Source of the DNA: Clostridia bacterium
GTDB lineage: Bacteria > Bacillota > Clostridia > Christensenellales > CAG-138
Direction: 5' to 3'
DNA: 64,000 nucleotides
Assembly: GCA_017428025.1 (NCBI GenBank)
Contig: JAFRRO010000049.1
Coordinates: 1 to 64,000, forward strand
Position numbers and translations under genes: made by a program. The notes under the pieces were generated by a model, which was given only the letters and a program-made list of their open reading frames with translations, was not told the origin of the DNA and ran no database searches. This document shows positions 51,130 to 59,212 of the stretch, in pieces. Position 1 is the first letter of the stretch, and the number at the start of each line of letters is the position of its first letter.

Positions 51130-52338
51130 ATGAAACGACTGATTCGCGCGTTTACGGCGCTGTTCGCTTTGATTTCACTTGCCTGGTACTGTCTGCCGTC
51201 GGTTTACCGAACGCTGCATGCGCCGGATTGCACGGAACGATCCGCAGTCCGATCGGCGCCCGCTTTGCGCGTTGCGGAACCGGAACTGCTGTTTGTCCGC
51301 TCGGGAAGCGACGAACGCCTGTCCTCGGTGCAGCAGACGGAGACGACCGTGCGCCTGTTCGGCGTGCTTCCGGTCCGGACGTTTCATTCGCCCGCAAAGC
51401 GCAGAAGTGTTTCGCTCGGCGGAAGAACGGTCGGCGTAATCCTGAAAACGCAGGGCGTTCAGATCGTCGGACTCGGCGATGTCGATACCGAAGACGGACG
51501 CAGAAGCCCCGCGGCGGACGCGGGACTCCACGCAGGCGATATGATCCTTGCGGTCAACGGCAGCGCCGTTTCGGATACCGCTTCCTTTATGCGTCTTTGC
51601 GAAGCCTCGGGCGGTTCCTGTACGCTGTCATGCCTGAGACAGGGTGAACCGTTTACTGTGACGCTGAGACCGGAGCGCGACAGCGACGGCGCCCTGCGCA
51701 TCGGGGCGTGGGTGCGTGACAGCACATCAGGTATCGGCACGCTGTCGTTCTTCGATCCGGATACCGGCGCGTATGCGGCGCTCGGACACGGCGTGACGGA
51801 CGTCGACACCGGCAAGCTTCTTTCACCCGCAACCGGATATCTGACCGAGGCGACCGTGACTGGCATCCGCAGAGGCGACGGAACGGAGGCGGGCGAGCTG
51901 ATCGGCACGTTTTCCGCAAAGGAAAGCGACGCGATCGCGACAGTTGTGCAGAATACGGAGTTTGGCATTGCAGGCAGCCTCCGTACGCAGGCGGGCATCT
52001 TAGGGAATCGGATAGAGATCGCGCCGTCGGATGCGGCGCATCTCGGCGATGCATACATCTGTTCCACGGTCGAAGGGACCGACGTGCAAACGTATCGTGT
52101 CCGTGTGATACGCGTGGATGTGCAGTCCGCGCCGAGCGTGCAGGGACTGATGATCGAAATTGTCGACGAAGCGCTTCTCGACCGAACCGGCGGGATCGTG
52201 CAGGGCATGAGCGGCAGTCCGCTTGTGCAGGACGGGCGGCTGATCGGCGTCGTCACGCACGTGTTTGTCAGCCATCCGACGCGCGGATACTGTCTGTATG
52301 CGGCATGGATGTCGGAAAAACTGCTTCCTTCGACATAG
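51130..52338 (+). CDS. spoIVB: SpoIVB serine peptidase (signals pro-sigma-K or sigma-G checkpoint)
   Basis: 402 residues. N-terminal membrane anchor/signal (about 5-22), a PDZ domain (DAGLHAGDMILAVNGSAV) and the S55 peptidase domain with the catalytic His in YAALGHGVTD and the catalytic Ser in QGMSGSPLVQ. Secreted by the forespore into the gap; in Bacillus it triggers sigma-K processing. ATG 51130, 7 nt after AAAGGAG; ATG 51124 is too near the site. Its position right before a Spo0A-type gene is universal in Firmicutes. Confidence 0.95.
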   Translation: MKRLIRAFTALFALISLAWYCLPSVYRTLHAPDCTERSAVRSAPALRVAEPELLFVRSGSDERLSSVQQTETTVRLFGVLPVRTFHSPAKRRSVSLGGRTVGVILKTQGVQIVGLGDVDTEDGRRSPAADAGLHAGDMILAVNGSAVSDTASFMRLCEASGGSCTLSCLRQGEPFTVTLRPERDSDGALRIGAWVRDSTSGIGTLSFFDPDTGAYAALGHGVTDVDTGKLLSPATGYLTEATVTGIRRGDGTEAGELIGTFSAKESDAIATVVQNTEFGIAGSLRTQAGILGNRIEIAPSDAAHLGDAYICSTVEGTDVQTYRVRVIRVDVQSAPSVQGLMIEIVDEALLDRTGGIVQGMSGSPLVQDGRLIGVVTHVFVSHPTRGYCLYAAWMSEKLLPST

Positions 52339-52408
52339 ATTGTTTACAAGCGCACCGCTTTTCGCCAATGTTTCACGGTTGTTTCCCGGCGGTTTTCCGC
52401 GATACAAT
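52329..52408 (+). promoter_or_regulatory. Promoter of the Spo0A-like pair, with two 0A-box-like sites
   Basis: TTGTTT (52379-52384), 18 bp, TACAAT (52403-52408). Upstream, on the reverse strand, are TGTCGAA (52335-52329, exact core, in the last codons of spoIVB) and ATTGGCGAAAA (52369-52359, 9 of 11 to TTTGTCGAAAA). This resembles the autoregulated spo0A promoter. Confidence 0.5.
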
Positions 52409-52431
52409 ACGGTCGGAGGCGGGAAAAGACC

Positions 52432-53142
52432 ATGCGCATTCTTCTCGAAACAAAGGATCCGCAGACGGAACGGAACTATCTGCAGGCGGCGGACATGCGA
52501 AACCGTCAGCGGCTGATCGTGCTGCACAGCGAAGCGCAGGTTTCGGAGCGACTGTTCCGGGATCCCTTCGATACGCTGATCCTCGACGACGCGGACGCGC
52601 AAAGCCCGTGGCTTTCCGTATGCAGAAGAACGCACGCCGGCAACCTTGTCCTGCTGTTCACCGATTCGGTCGAGACCGCGCATTTACCGGACGGCGTCAC
52701 ATACGCATTTCTGCGCTCCTATGAACCGGCGGAAGTGCTGCGCCGCATCGAATCCTTTCCGAAACACAAAGACAGACCGGAGCGAACGGAAGCGCTGATC
52801 TCCGCGTCGCTGCAGCGTACCGGCATACCGGTGCATCTCAAAGGCTTTTCCCTGCTGAAAAACTCAATCCGGCTCATGCTGTCCGTCGACCGTCCGACGG
52901 AGATTCGTCTCATTGACGGCATTTATGAGGCATTGGCGCTCTCCGAGGGCTGCAGCGTGACGCAGATCGAGCATGCAATGCGGCACGCGATCGAATCGGC
53001 ATGGCTTCGCGCGGACGTGCGCGAACTCGAAGCCCTGTTCGGATACACGGTCAGTCCGGACCGCGCTGCGCCGTCGAACGCCGGATTTCTCTTTACCGTT
53101 ACGGACCGCATCAAAGCGATACACAGGAGGAACGCATCATGA
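52432..53142 (+). CDS. Spo0A-like sporulation regulator with a degenerate receiver domain
   Basis: 236 residues. The C-terminal half is a clear Spo0A_C domain: IPVHLKGFSLLKNSIRL, the recognition helix VTQIEHAMRHAIESAW and LFGYTVSPDRAAPSNAGFLF. The N-terminal half follows the CheY fold poorly: the phosphoacceptor aspartate is plausible (D52 in LILDDAD), but the two acidic residues near the N-terminus (DD in Spo0A) read T7 and K8, and the beta5 lysine is replaced by Arg in FLRSYE. Phosphorylation control is therefore unlikely in the ordinary way. It occupies the spo0A locus after spoIVB. GGAGG upstream; overlaps the next gene by ATGA. Confidence 0.85.
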   Translation: MRILLETKDPQTERNYLQAADMRNRQRLIVLHSEAQVSERLFRDPFDTLILDDADAQSPWLSVCRRTHAGNLVLLFTDSVETAHLPDGVTYAFLRSYEPAEVLRRIESFPKHKDRPERTEALISASLQRTGIPVHLKGFSLLKNSIRLMLSVDRPTEIRLIDGIYEALALSEGCSVTQIEHAMRHAIESAWLRADVRELEALFGYTVSPDRAAPSNAGFLFTVTDRIKAIHRRNAS

Positions 53143-53624
53143 CAGACGAAGAACGGGAAGCCGTATATGCACAGTTTGCGGATTTGCAAGACGACCGCGA
53201 GGCGCTTCTCGACGCCGTGACGGACGCAACGCTGCACGCGCTGCGCGTTCCGGTCAAGCTGCTCGGATACCAGTACATTTTTCTCGGCGCGAGATACATT
53301 CTTTCGCGTCCGTCCAACGAACATCCGACAATGCTCAAGGAGATCTATCCGTATGTCGCGGTGCGCGTCAGCTCGAACCGCGTGATGGTGGAACGCGCGA
53401 TGCACTACGCCATCTGCTGCGCATGGAAGCGCGCCGACCCGGACATCATGTATTCCTATCTCGGGTTGCGCGGGCGCGATCTCAAGAATCCGCCGACCAA
53501 TGTGGAATTCCTGTATCTGATCGCGGAGCGCGTGCGGCTCATCGTCGGCGATCCGGAGGGCGAGGAACGGTATCAGCGCATGAAACGGGAAGCCGAACGT
53601 CGTTTCGGACTCGTTTTCCGTTGA
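53139..53624 (+). CDS. Stand-alone Spo0A_C DNA-binding domain protein
   Basis: 161 residues, all one Spo0A_C domain with no receiver. VPVKLLGYQYIFLGARYIL aligns with VPAHIKGYLYLREAI of Spo0A, the recognition helix is SSNRVMVERAMHYAICCAWKR and the terminal part PPTNVEFLYLIAERV matches PTNSEFIAMVADKL. The N-terminal 35 residues are acidic and helical. It starts inside the stop of the previous gene, so both are produced together. It could bind the same sites as a partner, an antagonist or an independent regulator. Its stop overlaps the deoB -35. Confidence 0.83.
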   Translation: MTDEEREAVYAQFADLQDDREALLDAVTDATLHALRVPVKLLGYQYIFLGARYILSRPSNEHPTMLKEIYPYVAVRVSSNRVMVERAMHYAICCAWKRADPDIMYSYLGLRGRDLKNPPTNVEFLYLIAERVRLIVGDPEGEERYQRMKREAERRFGLVFR

Positions 53625-53650
53625 CGAATCCGGTCGGTATATGGTAAACT
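53621..53650 (+). promoter_or_regulatory. Promoter of deoB-punA
   Basis: TTGACG (53621-53626), 18 bp, TAAACT (53645-53650), overlapping the stop of the upstream gene. Confidence 0.65.
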
Positions 53651-53679
53651 ATATACAAATTCAGGAATGAGGTAACGGT

Positions 53680-54855
53680 ATGAAAAAAAGAGCAATTCTG
53701 ATCGTACTTGACAGCGCCGGAATCGGAGAGCTGCCCGATGCGGCGGACTTCGGCGACGTCGGAACAAACACCATCTGCAATATCTGGAAGAAACGCGGCA
53801 AGCTCGATGTGCCGAACATGAAACGGCTCGGTCTTGCGCATATCAACGGCTGTCTGCTTCCGAAGGACGGGGAAGAACCGACCGGCTGCTACTGTAAATG
53901 CGCGGAACAGACGCATGCGAAAGACACCACCTGCGGTCACTGGGAGATGGCGGGGCTTGCGCTCGACGAAGCGTTCAAAACGTATCCGAACGGCTTCCCA
54001 AAGGAATTCATGGACGCGTTCGAAGCGCGCATCGGCCGCGGTACGCTCGGCAACGTCGTGGCAAGCGGAACGCAGATCATTCAGGAACTCGGCGACGAGC
54101 ATGTGCGCACCGGCAAACCGATCGTCTATACCAGCGCGGACAGCGTGTTCCAGATCGCCGCGCACGAGGAGATCATTCCGCTACAAGAGCTCTATCGCAT
54201 CTGCGAGATCGCGCGCGAAATGCTTGTCGGCGAATACCTCGTCGGCCGCGTGATTGCACGTCCGTTTGTCGGCGGCAACGGCGATTACAAGCGCACCGAA
54301 AACCGCAAGGACTATGCCGTTGCGCCGTTCAAGGACACAATCCTCGACGGGCTGACGCAAAAGGGCATGGACGTGGTGGCGATCGGCAAGATCGAGGACA
54401 TCTTCTGCCACAGGGGCATCACGACCGTCGACCACACAAAGAACAATCCGGACGGCATTGCGGCGACGCAGCGCTTCATCGACGCGGGGACAGGGGACTT
54501 CGTGTTTACGAATCTTGTCGATACCGACATGCTCTACGGACACCGAAACGACTATGAAGGCTACGGCAAGGCGCTCGAATACTTTGACGCGCACCTGCCG
54601 CAGATGATTTCCGGTCTGCGCGAAGGCGACATCCTCATGGTGACTGCGGACCACGGCTGCGATCCGACGACGCCGGGCACCGATCACACGCGCGAGTATA
54701 TCCCGCTTCTGATCACGGGACCGCATATGAAACACGGCGTCAATCTCGGCGTACGCAGGCAGTTTTCGGATATCGGCGCAACGATCTACGAATACCTGAC
54801 CGGCGAGACGTGGCGCGAAGGCGAATCATTCCTGAAGGACATCTGGGAGGACTGA
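53680..54855 (+). CDS. deoB: Phosphopentomutase
   Basis: 391 residues of the alkaline phosphatase superfamily. Interconverts (deoxy)ribose-1- and -5-phosphate in nucleoside salvage. Metal and phosphate residues show in ILIVLDSAGIGELPDA, THAKDTTCGHWEMAG, NLVDTDMLYGHRND and VTADHGCDPTTPGTDHTREYIPLL. GAGG precedes the ATG by 8 nt. punA starts 1 nt after its stop; together with the distant rpiB and upp it supports pentose and base recycling. Confidence 0.97.
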   Translation: MKKRAILIVLDSAGIGELPDAADFGDVGTNTICNIWKKRGKLDVPNMKRLGLAHINGCLLPKDGEEPTGCYCKCAEQTHAKDTTCGHWEMAGLALDEAFKTYPNGFPKEFMDAFEARIGRGTLGNVVASGTQIIQELGDEHVRTGKPIVYTSADSVFQIAAHEEIIPLQELYRICEIAREMLVGEYLVGRVIARPFVGGNGDYKRTENRKDYAVAPFKDTILDGLTQKGMDVVAIGKIEDIFCHRGITTVDHTKNNPDGIAATQRFIDAGTGDFVFTNLVDTDMLYGHRNDYEGYGKALEYFDAHLPQMISGLREGDILMVTADHGCDPTTPGTDHTREYIPLLITGPHMKHGVNLGVRRQFSDIGATIYEYLTGETWREGESFLKDIWED

Positions 54856-54856
54856 C

Positions 54857-55681
54857 ATGGAAAACATCTTGGAAACCATCAACAACGCGGTCGCGCTTCT
54901 GAAAGAGCAGGGCGCGGACAAGGCAACGATCGGACTGATCCTCGGTTCGGGACTCGGCGATTACGCGGAGACGCTTGAGAACAAGCGCTTCGTCAACTAT
55001 GCGGACATCAAGGGGTATCCGGTCTCCGGCGTCGTCGGACATAAGAACCGCTTCGTCATCGGCGAGAAGTACGGCAAGACGATCATTGCCATGCAGGGAC
55101 GCTTTCACTATTACGAGGGCTATCCGCAATCGCTTCTGACGCTCGGCGTACGCACGATGAAGAAGCTCGGCGTCGAAAAACTGCTCGTCACCAACGCAGC
55201 GGGCGGCGTCAATATGAACTTCCACGCGGGCGATCTCATGATGATCACCGACCATATCAATCTCTCCGGCAGCAATCCGCTGATCGGAAAGAACCTCGAT
55301 GAATTCGGACCGCGATTCCCGGATCAGAGCAACGTCTACGACAAGGACCTGCGCGCAAAGCTCGTTGACCTGTCGCGCCGTCACAGCATTCCGATGCAGG
55401 AAGGCGTGTATCTGATGATGTCCGGCCCGTGCTATGAAACGCCGGCGGAGATTCGCATGGCGCGCATCATCGGCGCGGATGCGGTCGGCATGTCCACCGT
55501 GCCGGAAACCATGTGCGCGGCGCACTGCGGCATGAAGGTGCTCGGCATCAGCCTTATCACCAACATGGCGGCGGGCGTGCTCGATCAGCCGCTTTCCCAT
55601 GCGGAGGTCACCGAAACGGCGGCAAAGGCGGCGGTGCATTTCGCCGCGCTCGTCGATCTGATCCTCAAAGAGATCTTCTGA
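54857..55681 (+). CDS. punA: Purine nucleoside phosphorylase (type I, trimeric)
   Basis: 274 residues. Splits guanosine or inosine with phosphate to the base and ribose-1-phosphate, which DeoB then converts. GLILGSGLGDYA, the phosphate-binding GRFHYYEGY, LLVTNAAGGVN, SGPCYETPAEIRMAR and GMSTVPE are the family motifs. One transcript with deoB, ended by the following terminator. Confidence 0.96.
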   Translation: MENILETINNAVALLKEQGADKATIGLILGSGLGDYAETLENKRFVNYADIKGYPVSGVVGHKNRFVIGEKYGKTIIAMQGRFHYYEGYPQSLLTLGVRTMKKLGVEKLLVTNAAGGVNMNFHAGDLMMITDHINLSGSNPLIGKNLDEFGPRFPDQSNVYDKDLRAKLVDLSRRHSIPMQEGVYLMMSGPCYETPAEIRMARIIGADAVGMSTVPETMCAAHCGMKVLGISLITNMAAGVLDQPLSHAEVTETAAKAAVHFAALVDLILKEIF

Positions 55682-55698
55682 GATCAAGCAAAAAAGAA

Positions 55699-55737
55699 GG
55701 GGCTGCTTCCGTAAGGAAACGGCCCTGTTTTATTTTT
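55699..55737 (+). terminator. Terminator after punA
   Basis: GGGC ... GCCC stem (55699-55725) with inner TTCC-GTAA-GGAA, followed by TGTTTTATTTTT. Confidence 0.7.
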
Positions 55738-55817
55738 CGCTGTCGCGAAAAACGATATAGTATTCGCCTTTTAACTGCGCGAAGTGCAGTATCGCTCGCC
55801 GAAGGCGAATATCATTG
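55733..55817. repeat. Cluster of palindromes (REP-like)
   Basis: TTTTTCGC-TGTC-GCGAAAAA (55733-55752), then ATTCGCCTT (55762-55770) pairing with AAGGCGAAT (55802-55810) around an inner ACTGCGC-GAA-GTGCAGT hairpin (55774-55790). No coding frame. Resembles extragenic palindromes seen in other Clostridia; copy number cannot be judged from one window. Confidence 0.6.
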
Positions 55818-55847
55818 AAAAAGGACTTGCAAAAGCAAGTCCTTTTT
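55818..55847. terminator. Bidirectional terminator of tRNA-Ala
   Basis: AAAAAGGACTTGC / GCAAGTCCTTTTT, 13-bp stem with an AAAA loop, T-rich on both strands; directly behind the tRNA on the minus strand. Confidence 0.9.
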
Positions 55848-55849
55848 CC

Positions 55850-55925
55850 TGGTGGAGCATAGGAGATTCGAACTCCTGACCTCAACATTGCGAACGTTGC
55901 GCGCTACCAACTGTGCTAATGCCCC
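55850..55925 (-). tRNA. tRNA-Ala (anticodon CGC)
   Basis: Acceptor GGGGCAT / ATGCTCC, D arm AGCACAGTTGGTAGCGC, anticodon loop TTCGCAA (CGC, reads GCG), T arm GGAGTTCGAATCTCC, encoded CCA. Confidence 0.95.
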
Positions 55926-55938
55926 GCGAACAGAAAAC

Positions 55939-55966
55939 ATTATACACGGTTTTCATAAAAAAGCAA
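55939..55966 (-). promoter_or_regulatory. Promoter of tRNA-Ala
   Basis: Minus strand TTGCTT (55966-55961), 16 bp, TATAAT (55944-55939). Confidence 0.75.
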
Positions 55967-56006
55967 GGGGTTTTTTGAAATATTTTTACGGGATCGAAAA
56001 TATATC

Positions 56007-56035
56007 TTGCTTTTTTGATCGGATTGTTGTAAGAT
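56007..56035 (+). promoter_or_regulatory. Promoter of tRNA-Ser
   Basis: TTGCTT (56007-56012), 17 bp, TAAGAT (56030-56035). Confidence 0.65.
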
Positions 56036-56058
56036 AGCAAAGGTCCACAAAATGCCTT

Positions 56059-56150
56059 GCAGAGATGGCTGAGCTTGGTCTAAGGCGCACGACTGGAAAT
56101 CGTGTATACGAGGAATCGTATCGAGGGTTCGAATCCCTCTCTCTGCGCCA
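56059..56150 (+). tRNA. tRNA-Ser (anticodon GGA)
   Basis: Acceptor GCAGAGA / TCTCTGC, anticodon stem CACGA / TCGTG around loop CTGGAAA (GGA, reads TCC and TCT), a long variable arm (TATACGAGGAATCGTATC), and encoded CCA. The 92-nt length fits a class II tRNA. Confidence 0.97.
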
Positions 56151-56153
56151 GCG

Positions 56154-56180
56154 AAAAAGCCACGGAAATCGTGGCTTTTT
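56154..56180 (+). terminator. Terminator after tRNA-Ser
   Basis: AGCCACG / CGTGGCT stem extended by A-T pairs, then TTTT. Confidence 0.88.
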
Positions 56181-56202
56181 CCATTTTGTAAAGGAGTATC
56201 GT

Positions 56203-56745
56203 ATGGAGCAAACGGCAAACAAACCGAAATTCCGCACCGTCGAGCTTGCGTATATCGCGCTCGGCGCGGCGCTGATTGCAGTCTGCGCATGGATCACGAT
56301 TCCGTTCACCGTCCCTTTCACAATGCAGCTGTTTGCGGTCTTCTTTGTGCTGACCGTTCTCGGCGGACGCAACGGAACGATCGCGATTGCGGTCTATCTG
56401 CTGCTCGGCTCGATCGGGATTCCGGTCTTCTCGGGATTCAAAGGCGGTTTCGGCGTACTGATCGGCATGACCGGCGGGTATCTGGTCGGCATGCTTTTGA
56501 TCGGACTGGTCTATTGGCTGATGACAAAGCTTCTGAAGCCGTCCGTATGGACGGAGCTGATCGCGTTCGCGATCGGTCTTCTTCTGTGCTACGCGTTCGG
56601 TACGCTGTGGTTTTCGACGCTCAACGGCGAGAAGAGCTTTTATGCGTCGCTTGCGGTCTGCGTCGTGCCGTTCATCCTGCCGGATATTCTGAAGCTTGCG
56701 CTTGCGTATTTTGTCGGCAGAAAGCTGCGTCCGCTGATTCCGTAA
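56203..56745 (+). CDS. bioY: Biotin transporter S-component BioY
   Basis: 180 residues, six membrane helices. Substrate-binding unit of an ECF importer; EcfA/EcfT would come from elsewhere. The family pattern is plain: TVPFTMQLFAVFFVLTVLGGRNG, LLLGSIGIPVFSGFKGG (GxxGxPVFaG type) and a C-terminal FILPDILKLALAYFVGRKLR. AAAGGAG lies 7 nt before the ATG. It starts 22 nt after the tRNA-Ser terminator without a promoter of its own that I can see. Confidence 0.92.
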   Translation: MEQTANKPKFRTVELAYIALGAALIAVCAWITIPFTVPFTMQLFAVFFVLTVLGGRNGTIAIAVYLLLGSIGIPVFSGFKGGFGVLIGMTGGYLVGMLLIGLVYWLMTKLLKPSVWTELIAFAIGLLLCYAFGTLWFSTLNGEKSFYASLAVCVVPFILPDILKLALAYFVGRKLRPLIP

Positions 56746-56768
56746 CCGCTATTTCATATAATGTTCAT

Positions 56769-56797
56769 TTGCATTTCCGCACCGTTCGCTTTACAAT
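56769..56797 (+). promoter_or_regulatory. Promoter of the D-hydroxyacid dehydrogenase gene
   Basis: TTGCAT (56769-56774), 17 bp, TACAAT (56792-56797). Confidence 0.7.
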
Positions 56798-56817
56798 AAA
56801 GACGGAGGGATGGGGAG

Positions 56818-57765
56818 ATGCAAATTGTTGTTTTGGACGGATACTGCGTCAATCCGGGCGATGTGGACTGGAGTCCGCTGAAAGCGTTCGGTACGTTGTC
56901 GGTATATGACCGTACGCACCCCGATATGGTGGCGCAGCGGCTTCGCGGCGCGGATATCGCATTTGTCAACAAGGTCAAACTGAATCGCGACGTTCTGTAC
57001 GGCGCGCGCAATCTCAAGTTCATCGGCGTGCTTGCGACCGGTTACGATGTCATCGACGTTGCGGCTGCGCGTGAACGCGGCATTCTCGTCACGAACGTTC
57101 CGGCGTACGGCACCGAAGCCGTCGCGCAGCACACGATCGCGCTGCTTTTGGCGCTTTGTCAGCACGTCGAACATCATGCGGCGCTTGTCAAAAACGGCGC
57201 ATGGACGGCGCAGCCGGATTTTGCCTGGTTTCAGATTGCGCCGACGCTGCTTGCGGGCAAAACGATGGGAATCATCGGCTGCGGAAGGATCGGCGCGCGC
57301 GTCGCAAAGATCGCCGATGCGCTCGGCATGCGTGTGATCGGTGTGAATCCGAGCGAGAATCCGGATTTTTGCGGCGAACTTGTGTCGCTGGATAAGCTGA
57401 TTGCGGAAGCGGACGTGATCAGTCTGCACTGTCCTTCCAAGGCGGATACGGTCGGACTGATCCGCAAAGAAACGATCGACCGGATGAAGGACGGCGTGAT
57501 TCTTTTAAACACGGCACGGGGAAGTCTCGTTTCGGAAGCGGATGTGCGCGACGCGCTTGTCTCCGGAAAAATCGCCGGTTACGGCGCGGACGTCGTGAGC
57601 GAGGAGCCGATCAAACGCTTCAATCCGCTGCTGAAAGCGCCGAACTGTCTCATTACATCGCATTATGCATGGACGCCGAAACCGATGCGCCAACGCATCA
57701 TCGACGTCTCGGCGGACAATCTCAAAGCATTTCTTGACGGAAAACCGAAAAATGTCGTATCATAA
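56818..57765 (+). CDS. D-2-hydroxyacid dehydrogenase (hydroxypyruvate reductase-like)
   Basis: 315 residues. NAD-dependent oxidoreductase. The Rossmann motif is GIIGCGRIGARVAKIADALGM, with the catalytic Arg in LLNTARGSLV, Glu in DVVSEEP and His in ITSHYAWTP (the usual PH is SH here, the His kept). The N-terminal half resembles glycerate dehydrogenases acting on hydroxypyruvate or glyoxylate. Two purine-rich stretches precede the ATG. Single-gene transcript ending in a terminator. Confidence 0.88.
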   Translation: MQIVVLDGYCVNPGDVDWSPLKAFGTLSVYDRTHPDMVAQRLRGADIAFVNKVKLNRDVLYGARNLKFIGVLATGYDVIDVAAARERGILVTNVPAYGTEAVAQHTIALLLALCQHVEHHAALVKNGAWTAQPDFAWFQIAPTLLAGKTMGIIGCGRIGARVAKIADALGMRVIGVNPSENPDFCGELVSLDKLIAEADVISLHCPSKADTVGLIRKETIDRMKDGVILLNTARGSLVSEADVRDALVSGKIAGYGADVVSEEPIKRFNPLLKAPNCLITSHYAWTPKPMRQRIIDVSADNLKAFLDGKPKNVVS

Positions 57766-57773
57766 CGAACCCG

Positions 57774-57798
57774 AAAGCTCCGAAGCCGGGGCTTTTTT
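57774..57798 (+). terminator. Terminator after the dehydrogenase
   Basis: AAAGCTCC / GGGGCTTT stem, 6-nt loop, T run. Confidence 0.85.
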
Positions 57799-57841
57799 CA
57801 TTTCCTTTACGGAATTGACATGCTGAATTTGCATTTGCCAC

Positions 57842-57870
57842 TTGCAAAAAATGCGATTTCGGGGTAAACT
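57842..57870 (+). promoter_or_regulatory. Promoter of tilS-hpt-ftsH
   Basis: TTGCAA (57842-57847), 17 bp, TAAACT (57865-57870). Confidence 0.7.
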
Positions 57871-57899
57871 AATCTCATCTATTCTCGGAGTTGCGAATC

Positions 57900-59210
57900 A
57901 TGTTTGTTTGGACCGATTCGACATGGGCGGCATGCGGCGTTTCCGAATCGAACGGCGTGCTCGCCGCACTATCGGGCGGCGCTGACTCCGTGGCGTTGCT
58001 GCTGGGGCTATATGAGCTTCAAAAGAACGGCAGGATCGCGCGTCTTGAGGCGGCGCATCTGCATCACGGCATCCGCGAAGCGGAAGCGGACGAAGACGAA
58101 GCGTTTGCAAAAGCGCTGTGCGGTTCGCTCGGCATTCCGTTTCGGTCGGAGCGCATCGATGTGCCTGCGCTTGCCGCAAGGGACGGCATTTCCGTGGAGC
58201 TTGCGGCGCGAAACGCCCGATATGCGTTTCTGGAACGCGTCCGGTGTGAAAGAGGACTCGATGTGATTGCGCTCGGGCATCACAGGGACGATCAGGCGGA
58301 AACGCTGCTGATGCACCTTCTGCGCGGGAGCGGTACGGACGGACTCGGCGGGATGCGCCTGCGCACCGGAAACCGCATCCGACCGCTGCTCAGAACGGGG
58401 AAGGACGAGATCCTTGCGTATCTAAATGAGCGCGGACAGCCGTATCGAACGGATTCCACCAATTTTGTTCGGGATGCAACGCGGAATATGATCCGTCTGT
58501 CTGTGATGCCTGCGCTCGAAACCGTCAATCCGTCAGCAAAAAAGGCGCTTGCCGGTGCGGCGGAACGCATTGCGGAGGACGCGGATTTCTTCGCACGCCT
58601 TGCGGATGCGGCGTACGCGGAATGCGGAACGAACCGCGAACGGCTCTGCGCGCTGGATCGTCCGATCCGGTTGCGCGTGCTCAAGCGAATTCTGAACAGC
58701 GCAGATTATACGAGCAGCGATCTGAACCGTATGGACGCGCTGCTGAACGGACAGACCGGCGATATGGCGACGCTTTCAAACGGCATGACGGTATGGCTCG
58801 ACGCAGAGTGCTTGCGCATCGGACTGCCGGAACAAAAACGCTGCCGAATCCCGCTGCCGGAATGCGGAAGCGTACGGATTCCCGGCGGAACGCTCACGGC
58901 TATTGAGGTGCAGCACGCATCGATTCCGTGCGGACCGAACGACGCCTATGCGGATGCGGACCGGATCGAAGGACAGACGTTCGTCCGTACGCCCGAGCCG
59001 GGCGACCGGTTCACGCCGCTCGGGATGCAGAACAGCCGGCTTTTGAGCGATTGTCTGACCGACCGCAAGGTTCCGCGTTTTTTGCGGAACATGCCGGTCA
59101 TCTGCGACGAACGGGGCATCCTGTTCGTTGCGGGATACACCATCGATGAACGGGTGCGCGTTACGTCGCAAACGAAACGGATTCGACATTATCATTATGA
59201 GGAGGATTGA
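57900..59210 (+). CDS. tilS: tRNA(Ile)-lysidine synthase
   Basis: 436 residues. Converts the wobble C34 of tRNA-Ile(CAU) to lysidine so that it reads AUA; essential. PP-loop LSGGADSVALL at about 24-34, AHLHHGIR, the GHHRDDQAETLLMHLLRGSGTDGLGGM block and the C-terminal substrate-binding domain (TPLGMQNSRLLSDCLTDRKVPRFLR) are present. ATG 57900 rather than TTG 57891, which is only 1 nt from CGGAG. It begins the tilS-hpt-ftsH operon known from Bacillus; spoIIE, next to it there, is elsewhere here. Confidence 0.95.
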   Translation: MFVWTDSTWAACGVSESNGVLAALSGGADSVALLLGLYELQKNGRIARLEAAHLHHGIREAEADEDEAFAKALCGSLGIPFRSERIDVPALAARDGISVELAARNARYAFLERVRCERGLDVIALGHHRDDQAETLLMHLLRGSGTDGLGGMRLRTGNRIRPLLRTGKDEILAYLNERGQPYRTDSTNFVRDATRNMIRLSVMPALETVNPSAKKALAGAAERIAEDADFFARLADAAYAECGTNRERLCALDRPIRLRVLKRILNSADYTSSDLNRMDALLNGQTGDMATLSNGMTVWLDAECLRIGLPEQKRCRIPLPECGSVRIPGGTLTAIEVQHASIPCGPNDAYADADRIEGQTFVRTPEPGDRFTPLGMQNSRLLSDCLTDRKVPRFLRNMPVICDERGILFVAGYTIDERVRVTSQTKRIRHYHYEED

Positions 59211-59212
59211 CT

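Noticed and set aside
56181-56203. TTGTAAAGG before bioY as a BirA box
   Set aside because: Only a half-site resemblance that coincides with the ribosome binding site; no inverted partner.
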